From the NCBI RefSeq assembly GCF_007858435.1, contig NZ_VIGW01000011.1:37901-101900 (forward strand): a DNA stretch of 64,000 bases, in the 5' to 3' direction. Of this stretch, positions 49,500 through 59,436 are shown in pieces. Made by a program: the position numbers and the translations under genes. Under the pieces are notes generated by a model. It saw nothing but the letters and a program-made list of their open reading frames with translations, did no database searches and had not been told where the DNA came from. How positions within the stretch are numbered: position 1 is the stretch's first letter; each line of letters starts with the position of its first letter. Origin of the DNA: Tsukamurella asaccharolytica (GTDB taxonomy: Bacteria; Actinomycetota; Actinomycetes; Mycobacteriales; Mycobacteriaceae).

Positions 49500-52191
49500 T
49501 CGCGGGTCGTGACCCCGCGGCAAGCGCCAGTCGCGCGTGGGCGCGGACATCGGCGTCGGAGTCCTCCAGCGCAGCGGTGAGCGCATCGGCGACCGCGGGA
49601 ACCTCCGGCCACGTCCGCAGTGCCACGACCGCCGCCTTCCGCACGTCGAGATGCGGGTCGCCGAGGGCGGATCCGAGGGCCGCGACGGCGCCGTCGGGCC
49701 CGAGGGCCACCGCACCTCGCGCCGCGCCCTGCCGAACCTGCCACGCGCGATCGGCGAGGCCGGCGCCGAGTAGGTCGAGGTCGGTGGCGTCGCCGAGCGC
49801 GCCCAGGGCCTCGAGCGCCGCGGCCCGCACGAGCGGGTCGTGGTCGGCGGCGAGCGCACGCACGGCGTCGACGCCGCCGCGCCCGACGGTGGCCAGGCCG
49901 GCCGCCGCGGCGATCCGCACCTCCCGGTTGCCATCGGCGGTCGCGGGAACGAGCGCGGCCCAGTCGTCGTGCGAGACCAGCCCGCTCACGCCCACGACCC
50001 GCACCCGGTGATCGGCATCGCCCACCAGAGCCGCGAACTGCTCCGGCGATCCGGCCTTGAGCGAACGCAGCAGATTGCCGACGGCTGCGCGCACCACGGG
50101 ATCGGGGGAGCCCAGGAAGGCCGCGAGCCCGTCGGCGGACGGCAGCACCTCGACCAGCTCGATCAGCCCGGCGGCGGCCGCGCGCCGGACCGGGGCGTCC
50201 GCGTCGCCGAGCGCGGCGACCAGAGGAGTGAGGAACCCGTCGGGCGCGCCCTCCACGAGGAACGTGACGGCGGTGCGCCGGACCGTCGCGTCCGGATCGG
50301 ACAGGAATCGGGCGAGTTCCTCGACGGCAGGCCCGTCCAGGGCCAGGAGCTCCCGCAACCGCGGCGAGACCGCGGGTACCGCAGTCGCACGTGAGGCCGC
50401 CGCGGGGATCGCGCCGATCGGTGCCACCGCCAGCGGCCCCAGCACCTCGACGGAATCCGACGAGCTGGGAATGTGGTCGAACTCGTCCACCGCCACCAGG
50501 TACGGGGCCACCGGCCGGGTCAGGAACTCCAGCTCGCCGTCGGCACTCAGGCGCAGGTTCAGGTGCCGGCCCCATCGCTCGTCGTCGCGCTCGGGCAGGT
50601 CCGGGCGATCGTGGTACAGGCCCCATCGGGATTCGGTGCGCGCGAGTGAGGCCTTCGCCGCCATCTCCGCGCAGTCCCGGATGAACGAGACCTCCACGCA
50701 GCGCATCAGCTCGTGCGGCGTCCGCGCGCCCAATCCGTCGACCTCCCCGCGCATCCGCTCGAAGGTCTCGATGGCGATGGTCAGCTTCGGCGCGGTCTTC
50801 GGCGGCGCGATGTAGTCGTTCACGAAGCGGCGCAGCTTGTACTCGACCTGGGGTTGCGGCGGACCGTCGGGCCTGCGGGCCGGGCCGTAGATCAGCTCGT
50901 GCGCCGCCGCGATCTGCGACTCCAGCCCGTCGGACGCGACCGGTACCGTCCGCGCGTGCCGCACCGCGTCCGCGCCGGCCAGCTCGCCGAAGACGAACGC
51001 GCCGATCATGTAGTTGTGCGGCACGCAGGCCAGGTCGCCGGCCGCGTACAGGCCGGGCACCGTGGTGCGGGCGTTCTCGTCGACCCACACCCCGGACGCG
51101 GAATGCCCGCCGCACAGGCCGATCTCGGAGACGTGCATCTCGATGTCGTGCGTGCGGTAGTCGTGGCTGCGGTTCGCGTGGAAGGTGCCGCGCGTCGGGC
51201 GTTCCGTGGTGTGCAGGATCGACTCCAGCTCGCCGAGCGTCTCCTCGGGCAGGTGCGAGACCTTGAGGTAGATCGGCCCGCGGGCGGAATCGATCTCGGA
51301 GCGCACCTCGGCGATCATCTGCCCCGACCAGTAGTCGGAGTCGACGAACCGCTCGCCGAGCGCGTTCACCTGGTAGCCGCCGAAGGGATTCGCCACGTAG
51401 GCGCAGGCGGGGCCGTTGTAGTCCTTGATCAGCGGGTTGATCTGGAAGCACTCGATGCCGCTGAGCTCGGCGCCCGCGTGGTACGCCATCGCGTAGCCGT
51501 CGCCGGCGTTCGCCGGGTTCTCGTAGGTGCCGTAGAGGTACCCGGACGCGGGCAGCCCGAGGCGGCCGCACGGCCCGGTCGCCAGGACGACGGCGCCGGC
51601 CGAGATCTCGACGAATTCCCCGGTCCGCGTGTTGAAGGCGACAGCGCCGACGGCCCGTCGGTCCTCCCCGGGACCGGTCGTGAGCACGCGCACCGGCATC
51701 ACCCGGTTCTCGATGCGGATCCGCTCCCGCATCTTCTTCTGCCGCAGGACCCGGTACAGCGCCTTCTTCACGTCCTTGCCCTCGGGCATCGGCAGCACGT
51801 ACGAGCCGGAGCGGTGCACGCGGCGTACGGCGTACTCGCCGTACTCGTCCTTCTCGAACTTCACGCCGTACCGCTCGAGGCGCTGGATCATCGCGAAGCC
51901 CCGCGTCGCCGTCTGGTACACGGTCTGCTGGTTCACGATGCCGTCGTTGGCGCGGGTGATCTCGGCGACGTAGTCCTCGGGCTCGGCCTTGCCGGGGATG
52001 ACGGCGTTGTTCACGCCGTCCATGCCCATCGCCAGCGCGCCCGAGTGGCGCACGTGCGACTTGTCGAGCAGGAGCACGTCGGCGCCCGCCTCGGCCGCGG
52101 TGAGCGCCGCCATCGTGCCGGCGGTGCCGCCGCCGATCACGAGCACGTCGCAGGTCAGGCGGGTGCGGTCGGCGATCTCGGGGATGTCCAT
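49429..52191 (-). CDS. AprA/fumarate-reductase-type flavoprotein fused to HEAT repeats
   Basis: This 920-residue protein has two parts. Residues about 1-560 form a flavoprotein of the succinate dehydrogenase/fumarate reductase/APS-reductase superfamily. It has the FAD site DVLVIGGGTAGTMAALTAAEAG, DKSHVRHSGALAMGMDGVNN, ARGPIYLK, GGHSASGVWVDE and the C-terminal FAD contact GLYAAGDLACVPHNYMIGA; several of these resemble AprA more than SdhA. Residues about 605-880 form eight or nine HEAT-like repeats (DPDATVRRTAVTFL, DADAPVRRAAAAGL, DPLVRAAALEALGAL, DPHLDVRKAAVVAL). It is the last gene of the GntR-ferredoxin-ABC operon. Substrate unknown; a sulfur compound is inferred from the importer type. Confidence 0.88.
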   Translation of the reverse strand: MDIPEIADRTRLTCDVLVIGGGTAGTMAALTAAEAGADVLLLDKSHVRHSGALAMGMDGVNNAVIPGKAEPEDYVAEITRANDGIVNQQTVYQTATRGFAMIQRLERYGVKFEKDEYGEYAVRRVHRSGSYVLPMPEGKDVKKALYRVLRQKKMRERIRIENRVMPVRVLTTGPGEDRRAVGAVAFNTRTGEFVEISAGAVVLATGPCGRLGLPASGYLYGTYENPANAGDGYAMAYHAGAELSGIECFQINPLIKDYNGPACAYVANPFGGYQVNALGERFVDSDYWSGQMIAEVRSEIDSARGPIYLKVSHLPEETLGELESILHTTERPTRGTFHANRSHDYRTHDIEMHVSEIGLCGGHSASGVWVDENARTTVPGLYAAGDLACVPHNYMIGAFVFGELAGADAVRHARTVPVASDGLESQIAAAHELIYGPARRPDGPPQPQVEYKLRRFVNDYIAPPKTAPKLTIAIETFERMRGEVDGLGARTPHELMRCVEVSFIRDCAEMAAKASLARTESRWGLYHDRPDLPERDDERWGRHLNLRLSADGELEFLTRPVAPYLVAVDEFDHIPSSSDSVEVLGPLAVAPIGAIPAAASRATAVPAVSPRLRELLALDGPAVEELARFLSDPDATVRRTAVTFLVEGAPDGFLTPLVAALGDADAPVRRAAAAGLIELVEVLPSADGLAAFLGSPDPVVRAAVGNLLRSLKAGSPEQFAALVGDADHRVRVVGVSGLVSHDDWAALVPATADGNREVRIAAAAGLATVGRGGVDAVRALAADHDPLVRAAALEALGALGDATDLDLLGAGLADRAWQVRQGAARGAVALGPDGAVAALGSALGDPHLDVRKAAVVALRTWPEVPAVADALTAALEDSDADVRAHARLALAAGSRPAISRPTGAQRPGGRSPACERLTAG

Positions 52192-52208
52192 GGAACTCCT
52201 GATGCTGG

Positions 52209-52957
<749 letters not shown>

Positions 52958-52961
<4 letters not shown>

Positions 52962-53797
52962 CGGTCGCCCCGCGGCAGCCAGCGGGTGACACGGCGGCCG
53001 GCCAGCTCGATGACGGCCGAGGTCAGGAAGCCGAGCACGCCGATCGTCAGCATGCCGACGAAGACCGCGGGGTAGTCGACGAGCGTGTACGACTGCCACG
53101 TGCGGTAACCCACGCCGAGGCGCCCCGAGATCATCTCCGCGGAGACGAGGCAGATCCACGCGACGCCGACGCCCACGGAGAGCCCGGAGAAGACGCCGGG
53201 CAGCGAGCCGGGGAGCACGACCCGCCACAGCACCGCGAAGTCGCCGCCGCCCTGGGTGCGCACGGAGTCCTCCCACACGGTCGGGAGGGCGCGGACGGCG
53301 TGCCGCACACTCACCGCGATGGGGAAGAACGCGGCCGTCGCGGTGATCGCGACCATGCCCGCCTCGGACGACGGGAGCAGCAGGATCATCACCGGGACCA
53401 GGGCGATCGCGGGGATGGGCCGGACGAGCTCGATGAGGGTGCCGAAGGTCAGCTCCGCGGCGCGGGAGCGGCCCAGCGCGACGCCCGCGGCGATCCCGAG
53501 CGCCGCGGCGAGAGCGAAGCCGGTGCCGATCCGGATCAGCGACTGCGCGAGGTCCAGCCAGTACTCGCCGGTGCGGACCGACTGCGCGAACCGCTCGGCG
53601 ACGGCGCTCGCCGAGGGCAGCGTGTCGAACCGGATCCAGCTGAGCGCGACGTGCTGCGTGGTGAGCAGCTGCCAGACGCCGATCGCGGCGGCGACCACCG
53701 CGATCCGGACCGGCCAGGCAGGGAGAACGGCCCGGCGGGCGGGGGCCGCGGCCTGCCGCCGGAGCGCTGCGGCGGGGAGCGAGTCGAGGGCGGTCAC
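52958..53797 (-). CDS. ABC importer permease (SsuC/TauC type)
   Basis: This 279-residue membrane permease has about six helices and the EAA-loop pattern of binding-protein-dependent importers: EDSVRTQGGGDFAVLWRVVLPGSLPGVFSGL. It is preceded by ELVRPIPAIALVPVMILLLPSSE and followed by SAEMISGRLGVGYRTW, typical of the SsuC/TauC/NrtB group. GTG start overlaps the binding-protein stop (GTGA). Confidence 0.94.
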
Positions 53798-55137
53798 CGT
53801 CGGGCCTCCTCGAGGAGGGCGCGGTACTCGACGGGGACGGCGCCCGGGTGGTCGGCGCGGTACCGGTCACGGGCGTCGGGGCCGGCGAAGGGCACGAGCG
53901 TCGCGTCGTCGCGCAGCCACAGTGATTGGTCGGCGTACCAGCGGGTCCCGGTGAGCGCGTCCGAGACGTAGGCGGCGCGGACCTTCCGGTCGGTCGTTGC
54001 GAGCGTGCGGATCAGCGCGGTCGCGTCGGGGACGGTCTCGGTGGCGTCGGCGCCGTCGAACCAGATCTCCGCGGTGGGCTTCGGCGCGGGAGTGCCTGCA
54101 TCGTAACGGAATCCGCCGCGCGCCTCCTGTGCTGCGGCGAGGGGCCTCGGGTCGACGAACCGGTCGACGTCGAGCGGCGTGCCGAACTGGCCGATCGACT
54201 GCAAGTACCCGATGTCGCCCTTGAGCGCTCCGAGGAGTGGGGCGGTGAGCGTCGGGTTGGGGTCGGTGCCGCCCGGGCCGTTGTACTGGTAGACGACCTC
54301 GGAGGGCAGGCCGCTGGCCTGCGCGACGTCCTGCGCGGCCTGCAGGGGGTGCTCCCGCTGGAAGTCGGTGGCGTCGAGCTGCGCCTGGAGGAAGGCGCGC
54401 ACCACGTCCGGGTGGGACGCCGCGTACTTCCGGTTGGCGACGACGCCGTGCAGCGTGGGCGTGTTCAGCTCGCCGCCGTCGTAGAGGAGGCGGGCCTTGC
54501 CCTGGCGAACGAGGAGCCCGGGCCAGGCGACGAACTGCGCCAGCGCCTGGACCTGGCCGGACTCGAGCGCGCTCGCCCCGACCTGCGGCTGCTGGTTCAC
54601 GACGGTAACGTCGCCGACGGCGATGCCCGCGCGGCTCAGCGCGGCGACGAGGGTGCCGTGCCCGGCGGAGCCGACCGACGCGGAGACCTGCTTACCCCGC
54701 AGGTCCGCGAGCGAGCGCAGCGGCGAGCCGGGGGAGACCACCACCGAGTTGAGGGCGCCCCGCGCGCTCGACCCGGTCACCGAGAGCATCGCGGTCTCGG
54801 TGTCGGGGCTCGACTGCGCGCGGGATCCGTTGATCAGCAGCGGGTAGTCGCCCATGGAGCCGATCTGGATCTTGCCGGCGAGCATCCCGCTCGTGATCGG
54901 GGCGCCGGTGTCGAAGTCCTGCCAATCCACGCGGAACCTCCCGATCCCGGAGAGGCGCTTCTCGAGGAAGCCCTTGGCACGCAGCAGGGTTCCCGCGGTC
55001 ACGGTGTTGATGGTCTTGGACTGATAGCCCACCACGAGGGTCTGGGTGGACTCGTCGGCCGCGGGCTCGAGGGAGCAGGACGCGAGGGCGGCGGAGGTGG
55101 CGGCGACGACGGCGATCGCGCGCAGGGTGGATGTCAT
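53794..55137 (-). CDS. ABC importer substrate-binding lipoprotein with C-terminal extension
   Basis: This 447-residue lipoprotein has the lipobox LASC (Cys near residue 21). Residues about 35-330 form an SsuA/TauA/NMT1-like binding domain: VVGYQSKTINTVTAGTLL, IQIGSMGDYPLLING, SLADLRGKQVSASVGSAGHGTLV, SHPDVVRAFLQAQLDA. The final 110 residues (about 335-447) are extra compared with ordinary members. They contain EIWFDGADATETVPDATAL, AYVSDALTGTRWYADQSLW and YRADHPGA, which look faintly like a NosL-type domain. The ligand is unknown. Second structural gene after the ferredoxin, in the GntR operon. Confidence 0.88.
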   Translation of the reverse strand: MTSTLRAIAVVAATSAALASCSLEPAADESTQTLVVGYQSKTINTVTAGTLLRAKGFLEKRLSGIGRFRVDWQDFDTGAPITSGMLAGKIQIGSMGDYPLLINGSRAQSSPDTETAMLSVTGSSARGALNSVVVSPGSPLRSLADLRGKQVSASVGSAGHGTLVAALSRAGIAVGDVTVVNQQPQVGASALESGQVQALAQFVAWPGLLVRQGKARLLYDGGELNTPTLHGVVANRKYAASHPDVVRAFLQAQLDATDFQREHPLQAAQDVAQASGLPSEVVYQYNGPGGTDPNPTLTAPLLGALKGDIGYLQSIGQFGTPLDVDRFVDPRPLAAAQEARGGFRYDAGTPAPKPTAEIWFDGADATETVPDATALIRTLATTDRKVRAAYVSDALTGTRWYADQSLWLRDDATLVPFAGPDARDRYRADHPGAVPVEYRALLEEARR

Positions 55138-55163
55138 GGCTGGGTTCTCCGGGCTGGGACGGG

Positions 55164-55391
55164 CTATCGCAGGAGGTAGGGCATGTTGACGGTGACGGCG
55201 CCGGTCGGGCAGCGCGCGGCGCAGGGCCCGCAGTACCAGCACTCGTCGACGTACATGTGGGCGCGGTTGGTGCTCGGGTCGAGGGCGAGCGAGTCGAGGG
55301 GGCAGGCCTCGATGCAGATGTTGCAGCCCTCGATGCAGAGGGATGCGTCGATGGTGACGGGGACGTCGACGCGCTGTTCGACCTGTGCCAT
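55164..55391 (-). CDS. AprB-like two-cluster ferredoxin
   Basis: This 75-residue ferredoxin should carry two [4Fe-4S] clusters. The first motif is C-x3-C-x2-C-x3-CP (CIEGCNICIEACP), and the second is CWYCGPCAARCPTGAVTV, very like the CWECYSCVKMCP segment of APS-reductase beta subunit AprB. It is therefore the probable electron partner of the AprA-like flavoprotein encoded at the far end of the same operon. It lies 27 nt after gntR. Confidence 0.93.
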   Translation of the reverse strand: MAQVEQRVDVPVTIDASLCIEGCNICIEACPLDSLALDPSTNRAHMYVDECWYCGPCAARCPTGAVTVNMPYLLR

Positions 55392-55418
55392 GGGTATGTT
55401 CCTCCGTGTCGGGAGCGG

Positions 55419-56144
55419 TCAGTCGCGGTGCAGGGTGCCGCGCAGGGTGATCCGGTCGGATCGGATGCGGATGTACTCGAGGTCGACGGGGCGACCGCAC
55501 TCGAGGTGGGTGAGGCGCTCGTACAGCAGGAGCGGCGAGCCGGTGGCGATCTCCAGGTTCGCGGCGGTGTGCGGATCGGCCGCCGCAGCGGTCAGGCAGT
55601 AGTCGCTGGTGCCGAGGCGATGACCCGTGACGGCCTCGATCAGTGGGAAGACGTCCTCGTTTTCGAGGTCCTGCTCCAGGAGCAGGTCGCCGACGTCGGA
55701 GACCAGGTACGTGAGGTCCAGGCTGATGGGCTCGTCGTCGAGGTAGCGCAGCCGCTCCAGGTACACGGCCTCCTCGCGGCGCGGGATGCCGAGCTTCTCG
55801 GCGACGATCGGGGGCGGCACGAGCCGGGTGGCGGTGCGTACACGATTACGGACCTCGCCGTGGAGCGAGAGGGTCTCGCGGAGCCCGCGAAGGCTGTCGA
55901 GCCCGTGGTCGAAGGTGCGGGCGATCACCTCGGTGCCCACGCGCGGGCCGCGGCGGATCCAACCCTCGTCGCGCAGGATCGACAGGGCCTCGCGGACGGT
56001 GCCCCGGGAGACGGAGAACTGGACGCCGAGGTCGTCCTCGCCGGGCAGGGACCCGCGATAGGTGCCGTCGTGGATCGCCTGGCGCAGGACGTCGGCGACG
56101 ATGCGCGCGGAATCGGCGCGGATCGGGCGTTCGGTCGCTGGCAT
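55419..56144 (-). CDS. GntR-family regulator (HutC/UTRA subfamily)
   Basis: This 241-residue regulator has an N-terminal winged helix (GSLPGEDDLGVQFSVSRGTVREALSILRDEGWI) and a C-terminal UTRA ligand domain ending SPLLLYERLTHLECGRPVDLEYIRIRSDR, typical of HutC-type repressors. It heads the minus-strand operon that continues through ferredoxin, importer and flavoprotein, so it is the probable local repressor responding to the imported compound or a product. The -10 TATCGT lies 6 nt before its ATG. Confidence 0.94.
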   Translation of the reverse strand: MPATERPIRADSARIVADVLRQAIHDGTYRGSLPGEDDLGVQFSVSRGTVREALSILRDEGWIRRGPRVGTEVIARTFDHGLDSLRGLRETLSLHGEVRNRVRTATRLVPPPIVAEKLGIPRREEAVYLERLRYLDDEPISLDLTYLVSDVGDLLLEQDLENEDVFPLIEAVTGHRLGTSDYCLTAAAADPHTAANLEIATGSPLLLYERLTHLECGRPVDLEYIRIRSDRITLRGTLHRD

Positions 56145-56150
56145 GCGGCA

Positions 56151-56156
56151 ACGATA
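56151..56156 (-). promoter_or_regulatory. -10 box of the gntR operon (leaderless)
   Basis: TATCGT on the minus strand ends 6 nt before the gntR ATG at 56144. The 231-bp region up to 56375 shows no further gene and no operator that I can defend. Confidence 0.55.
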
Positions 56157-56375
56157 GGAACAGGTCGGCCGGGTCCGGCCGCGCCCGGAAGGGTGCCTCG
56201 GCGAAGGAACCGCGTCGGCGCTGGATTCCGCCGGTCGGAGCGCGCCAGCGGCCCCTCCGAGCTGGGACTTCCCGGTCGCGACCTGCTATTGCGCCACCCG
56301 CCGGAGGGCGCCGCGGATTTGAATCTTGGTGATCGACTGGTTTCCCGGACGGTCCTCCACAGGCGCCCGCCGCGG

Positions 56376-57260
56376 TCACAGGTCCTTGGCGAACCAGTGG
56401 TGCGCGTAGGGGTTGTCGTTGTATTGCTCGACCTCGCGGTACCCGAGCTTTCGGTACAGCCCGATGGCCTCGGTGAGGTCGCCGTTGGTGTCCAGTCGCA
56501 CGGTCCGCACGCCCGCGGCGCGGGCCCGGTCCTCCAGGTCGTCCATGATCCGCCGGCCGAGTCCGAGGCCGCGTACCGACGGTGCCGCCCACACCCGCTT
56601 GACCTCGGCGAACCCGCCGTCCTGGAAGGCGAGGGCCCCGCAGCCGACGGTCTTCTCGCGCAGCGTCGCGATCAGGAGCAGCCCCGCGGGCGGCGTGATC
56701 GCCGCGTCACGGATCGCGCCGCCGACATCGGGATCGAAGCCGTCCTGCAGGCGCGCGCCGAGCTCGCCGTAGTACGCCCGGGCAGCGAATCGTGCCGCGG
56801 GGGAGCCGGCGTCGGCCTCTTCGACGCGCACCAGCGAGGCGACGAGCAGCCGTTCGACCTCCTCCATCGCCGCGACGAGCCGCGCGCGTTGCTCCGTTGA
56901 GAGCGGTTCGAGGAGTGCCTGCGCGGCGTCATGGGACCGGGATTCGAGCTCGTCGTACTCCGCCGCGCCGGCGGAGGTGACGCGGGCGGTCCGGACCCGG
57001 CCGTCACCGTCGTCTTGCCCGACGGTGACCAGCCCGTCGGCCTCGAGCGCGCGCAGGAGCCGGCTGAGGTATCCCGAGTCGAGGTCGAGGCGGGCGCGCA
57101 GGTCGCGGACGTCGACGCCGCCGTCGGTGCGGCCGATCTCCCAGAGCAGCCGCGCCTGCCCCAGCGGCCGGTCCCGCGCGAGGTAGCGGTCCTGCAGCAC
57201 ACCGAGCCGTTGCGTGACCGCGCGGTTGAATCGCCGGACGCCGTCCACTTGTTCGTCCAT
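56376..57260 (-). CDS. MarR-GNAT fusion protein
   Basis: This 294-residue protein fuses a MarR winged-helix domain (about 1-145; LRARLDLDSGYLSRLLRALEADGLV and the wing DDGDGRVRTARVTSAG) to a GNAT acetyltransferase (about 150-294; VKRVWAAPSVRGLGLGRRIMDDLEDRAR, which is the acetyl-CoA loop, and LDTNGDLTEAIGLYRKLGY). Such fusions are known but their substrates are not. ATG 57260 lies 7 nt after the -10 TACAGT, which sits in the centre of a perfect 20-bp palindrome, so autoregulation is very likely. Divergent from the frameshifted acyl-CoA synthetase gene. Confidence 0.93.
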   Translation of the reverse strand: MDEQVDGVRRFNRAVTQRLGVLQDRYLARDRPLGQARLLWEIGRTDGGVDVRDLRARLDLDSGYLSRLLRALEADGLVTVGQDDGDGRVRTARVTSAGAAEYDELESRSHDAAQALLEPLSTEQRARLVAAMEEVERLLVASLVRVEEADAGSPAARFAARAYYGELGARLQDGFDPDVGGAIRDAAITPPAGLLLIATLREKTVGCGALAFQDGGFAEVKRVWAAPSVRGLGLGRRIMDDLEDRARAAGVRTVRLDTNGDLTEAIGLYRKLGYREVEQYNDNPYAHHWFAKDL

Positions 57261-57261
57261 A

Positions 57262-57281
57262 TATCTGACTGTAGTCAGATA
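57262..57281. promoter_or_regulatory. MarR-type operator over the MarR-GNAT promoter
   Basis: TATCTGAC, TGTA, GTCAGATA is a perfect 8-bp-arm palindrome. It begins one base from the MarR-GNAT start codon and covers the minus-strand -10 box TACAGT (57268-57273). Binding would shut off that promoter directly. Confidence 0.75.
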
Positions 57282-57304
57282 AGCAGAGTGTCGACAACGG
57301 GGTT

Positions 57305-57323
57305 GCAAACCACGCGCGTTTGC
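57305..57323. promoter_or_regulatory. Interrupted palindrome upstream of the frameshifted fadD
   Basis: GCAAAC and GTTTGC are separated by 7 bases and centred about 42 bp upstream of the -10 box TAGCCT at 57356-57361. It may be an operator for the fadD-like gene or for its divergent neighbour. Confidence 0.4.
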
Positions 57324-57355
57324 CCGACTGGCCGCGCGGACCCGCGGGACGGCAA

Positions 57356-57361
57356 TAGCCT
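57356..57361 (+). promoter_or_regulatory. -10 box of the fadD-like pseudogene (leaderless)
   Basis: TAGCCT ends 7 nt before the ATG at 57369. The promoter looks intact even though the gene behind it is frameshifted. Confidence 0.5.
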
Positions 57362-57368
57362 GAGCCGC

Positions 57369-58888
57369 ATGTTCGTGAATCTGGGCGTACGCGACTTCCT
57401 CGACCGTGCGGAGATCGTCTATCCCGACCGCATCGGCATGGTCGACGAGCCGAACCAGCCGGCACCGTCGTGGGGCGAGAAGACCTACGCCGAGATGGCG
57501 GCCCTCGCGCGAGGGCAGGCCGCGCGGCTCGACGAGCTGGGTGTGCCCGTCGGCGGGCGCGTCGCGATCGTCTCGCAGAACGCGGCGCGGCTGCTGACGT
57601 CGTTCTTCGGCGTCTCCGGCTGGGGCCGGATCCTGGTGCCGGTCAACTTCCGGCTCGCGCCCGCCGAGGTCGAGTACATCGTCGAGGACTCCGGCGCCGA
57701 GGTGCTCCTGTTGGACCCGGAGGTCGAGCACCTCGCCGAGACGGTGACGGCGAAGCACGTCTTCGTGCTCGGGCGCGACGACGAGGCGATCTTCGGCGGC
57801 ACGACCGAGCCCGCGCCCTGGCCGGGCGACGAGCTCGCCACCGCCACCATCAACTACACCTCCGGGACCACTGCCCGGCCCAAGGGCGTGCAGCTCACGC
57901 ATCGCAACCTGTGGCTCAACGCAACGGTATTCGGGCTGCACGTCGCGCTCACCGACAACGACGTCCTCCTGCACACCCTGCCGATGTTCCACGCCAACGG
58001 CTGGGGCATGCCCTTCGCCGCGACCGGAGTGGGGATCAAGCACGTGGTCCTCCGCAAGGTCGACGGTGCCGAGATCCTCCGCCGCGTCCGCGACCAGGGC
58101 GTCACGGTCATGTGCGCCGCGCCCGCCGTGGTGACCGCGGCGCTCGACGCCGCCGCCGAGTGGGACGGCCCGATCCCGGGTGCTGGCACCGTGCGCGTCA
58201 TCTGCGCGGGCGCGCCGCCGCCCACGCGCGTGATCCACCGGGTCCGGTTCGAGCTCGGCTGGGAGTTCATCCAGATCTACGGCCTCACGGAGACCTCACC
58301 GCTCATCACGGTGAACCGCGAGCGCGCGGAGTGGGCGGGCGACGATCCGATGGAGGTGGCCCGCAGGCTCGGTCGCGCCGGCGCCCCTGCACTGGGTGTC
58401 ACCCTGAAGATCGAGAGGACGGCGAGATCCTCACCCGCACCAATCACGCGCTCACCGCGTACTGGAACAAGCCCGCCGAGACCGCCGCGGCGCTCGAGGA
58501 CGACTGGTTCCACACGGGGGACCGGGGCACGTTCGAGGGCGGCTACCTGACGATCGCGGACCGGAAGAAGGACGTGATCATCTCCGGTGGCGAGAACGTC
58601 ACGTCGATCGAGGTCGAGGACGCGCTCGCGCTGCACCCGGCGGTGCGCGAGGTCGCCGTGATCGGCATTCCGGACGAGAAGTGGGGCGAGCTGGTCACCG
58701 CCATCGTCGTCGCGGACGGTGTGACGGCCGAGGAGCTCATCGCGCACACCCGGGAACACCTGGCGGGCTACAAGTGTCCCAAACGCATCGACTTCGTCGA
58801 CGCGCTGCCGCGGACCGCGACGGGAAAGATCCAGAAGTTCGTCCTCCGCGCTCCGTTCTGGGACGCGTTGGAGCGCAAGGTCAACTGA
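57369..58888 (+). pseudogene. Acyl-CoA synthetase (FadD-type), broken by a -1 frameshift
   Basis: This is a full-length ANL adenylating enzyme (506 residues if repaired) in two frames. The first frame runs from ATG 57369 through NYTSGTTARPKGVQLTHRN, PMFHANGWG, IYGLTETSPLI and LGVTLKIE. After about 58414 homology continues in the -1 frame with EDGEILTRTNHALTAYWNKPAETAAAL, GDRGTFEGG, DRKKDVIISGGENVTSIEVE and the catalytic lysine region PRTATGKIQKF. One missing base between 58414 and 58415 (most simply a C, restoring Asp-Glu-Asp) explains it. No other damage is visible, so it is either a very recent mutation or a sequencing error. Confidence 0.9.
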
Positions 58889-59338
58889 CTACGCGTGCCA
58901 CGCGGCGTCGCCGATGTTGTCGATCATCCGCTGCAGAGTGCGGATCGTGGTGATGAATTCGTCGTCCGTGACGCCCGCGCGGATCCGCGCGAGCGCGGCG
59001 CGGATGTCGGGCCAGGTCTCGTCGCGCCGCCGCTGACCGGCCGGGCTGACGGTGAGCGCACCGTCGACCTCCGTCAGAAGGCCGGTGGCGACGAGTGCGG
59101 CGATGTCGGGGCGCAGCGCGTCGTCGGTGTCCACGAAGCCGCGGTGGAACTCGACGACTTCGTCGAGCTCGACCCCGTCGGGCCGGGCGGCGATGTAGTT
59201 GAGCGCCCACCACTGCGGTTGGGTCAGGCCGTGCTGCTCGAGCGTGGCGCGGATGAACGTCACGGCCGAGCGGCCGGTCATGCTGGCCCAGTAGCCGATG
59301 GGTTGGGTGAGGATGCGGTCGTCCGAGTAGGTCTCCAT
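58889..59338 (-). CDS. MarR-like transcriptional regulator
   Basis: This 149-residue winged-helix protein of MarR type starts METYSDDRILTQPIGYWASMTGRSAV. It has a recognition region around HGLTQPQWWALNYIAARPDGVELDEVVEFHRG and DIAALVATGLLTEVDGALTVSPAG. Its stop abuts the stop of the fadD-like gene with no gap. ATG 59338 is preceded at 7 nt by TAGCGT. It is divergent from a fadE gene and may control that gene or itself; an imperfect inverted repeat around AAAGCTTT (about 59363) lies between them. Confidence 0.87.
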   Translation of the reverse strand: METYSDDRILTQPIGYWASMTGRSAVTFIRATLEQHGLTQPQWWALNYIAARPDGVELDEVVEFHRGFVDTDDALRPDIAALVATGLLTEVDGALTVSPAGQRRRDETWPDIRAALARIRAGVTDDEFITTIRTLQRMIDNIGDAAWHA

Positions 59339-59345
59339 GCCGACG

Positions 59346-59351
59346 ACGCTA
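59346..59351 (-). promoter_or_regulatory. -10 box of the MarR-like gene (leaderless)
   Basis: TAGCGT on the minus strand ends 7 nt before the ATG at 59338. Confidence 0.5.
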
Positions 59352-59436
59352 TTTCCTCAACAAAGCTTTAGGTCAAGGCTCTATCCGGGAGTTCGCGCAC
59401 CGTCGGGCCGGCGTGGTGGAATGATGGGCCCAGAGA

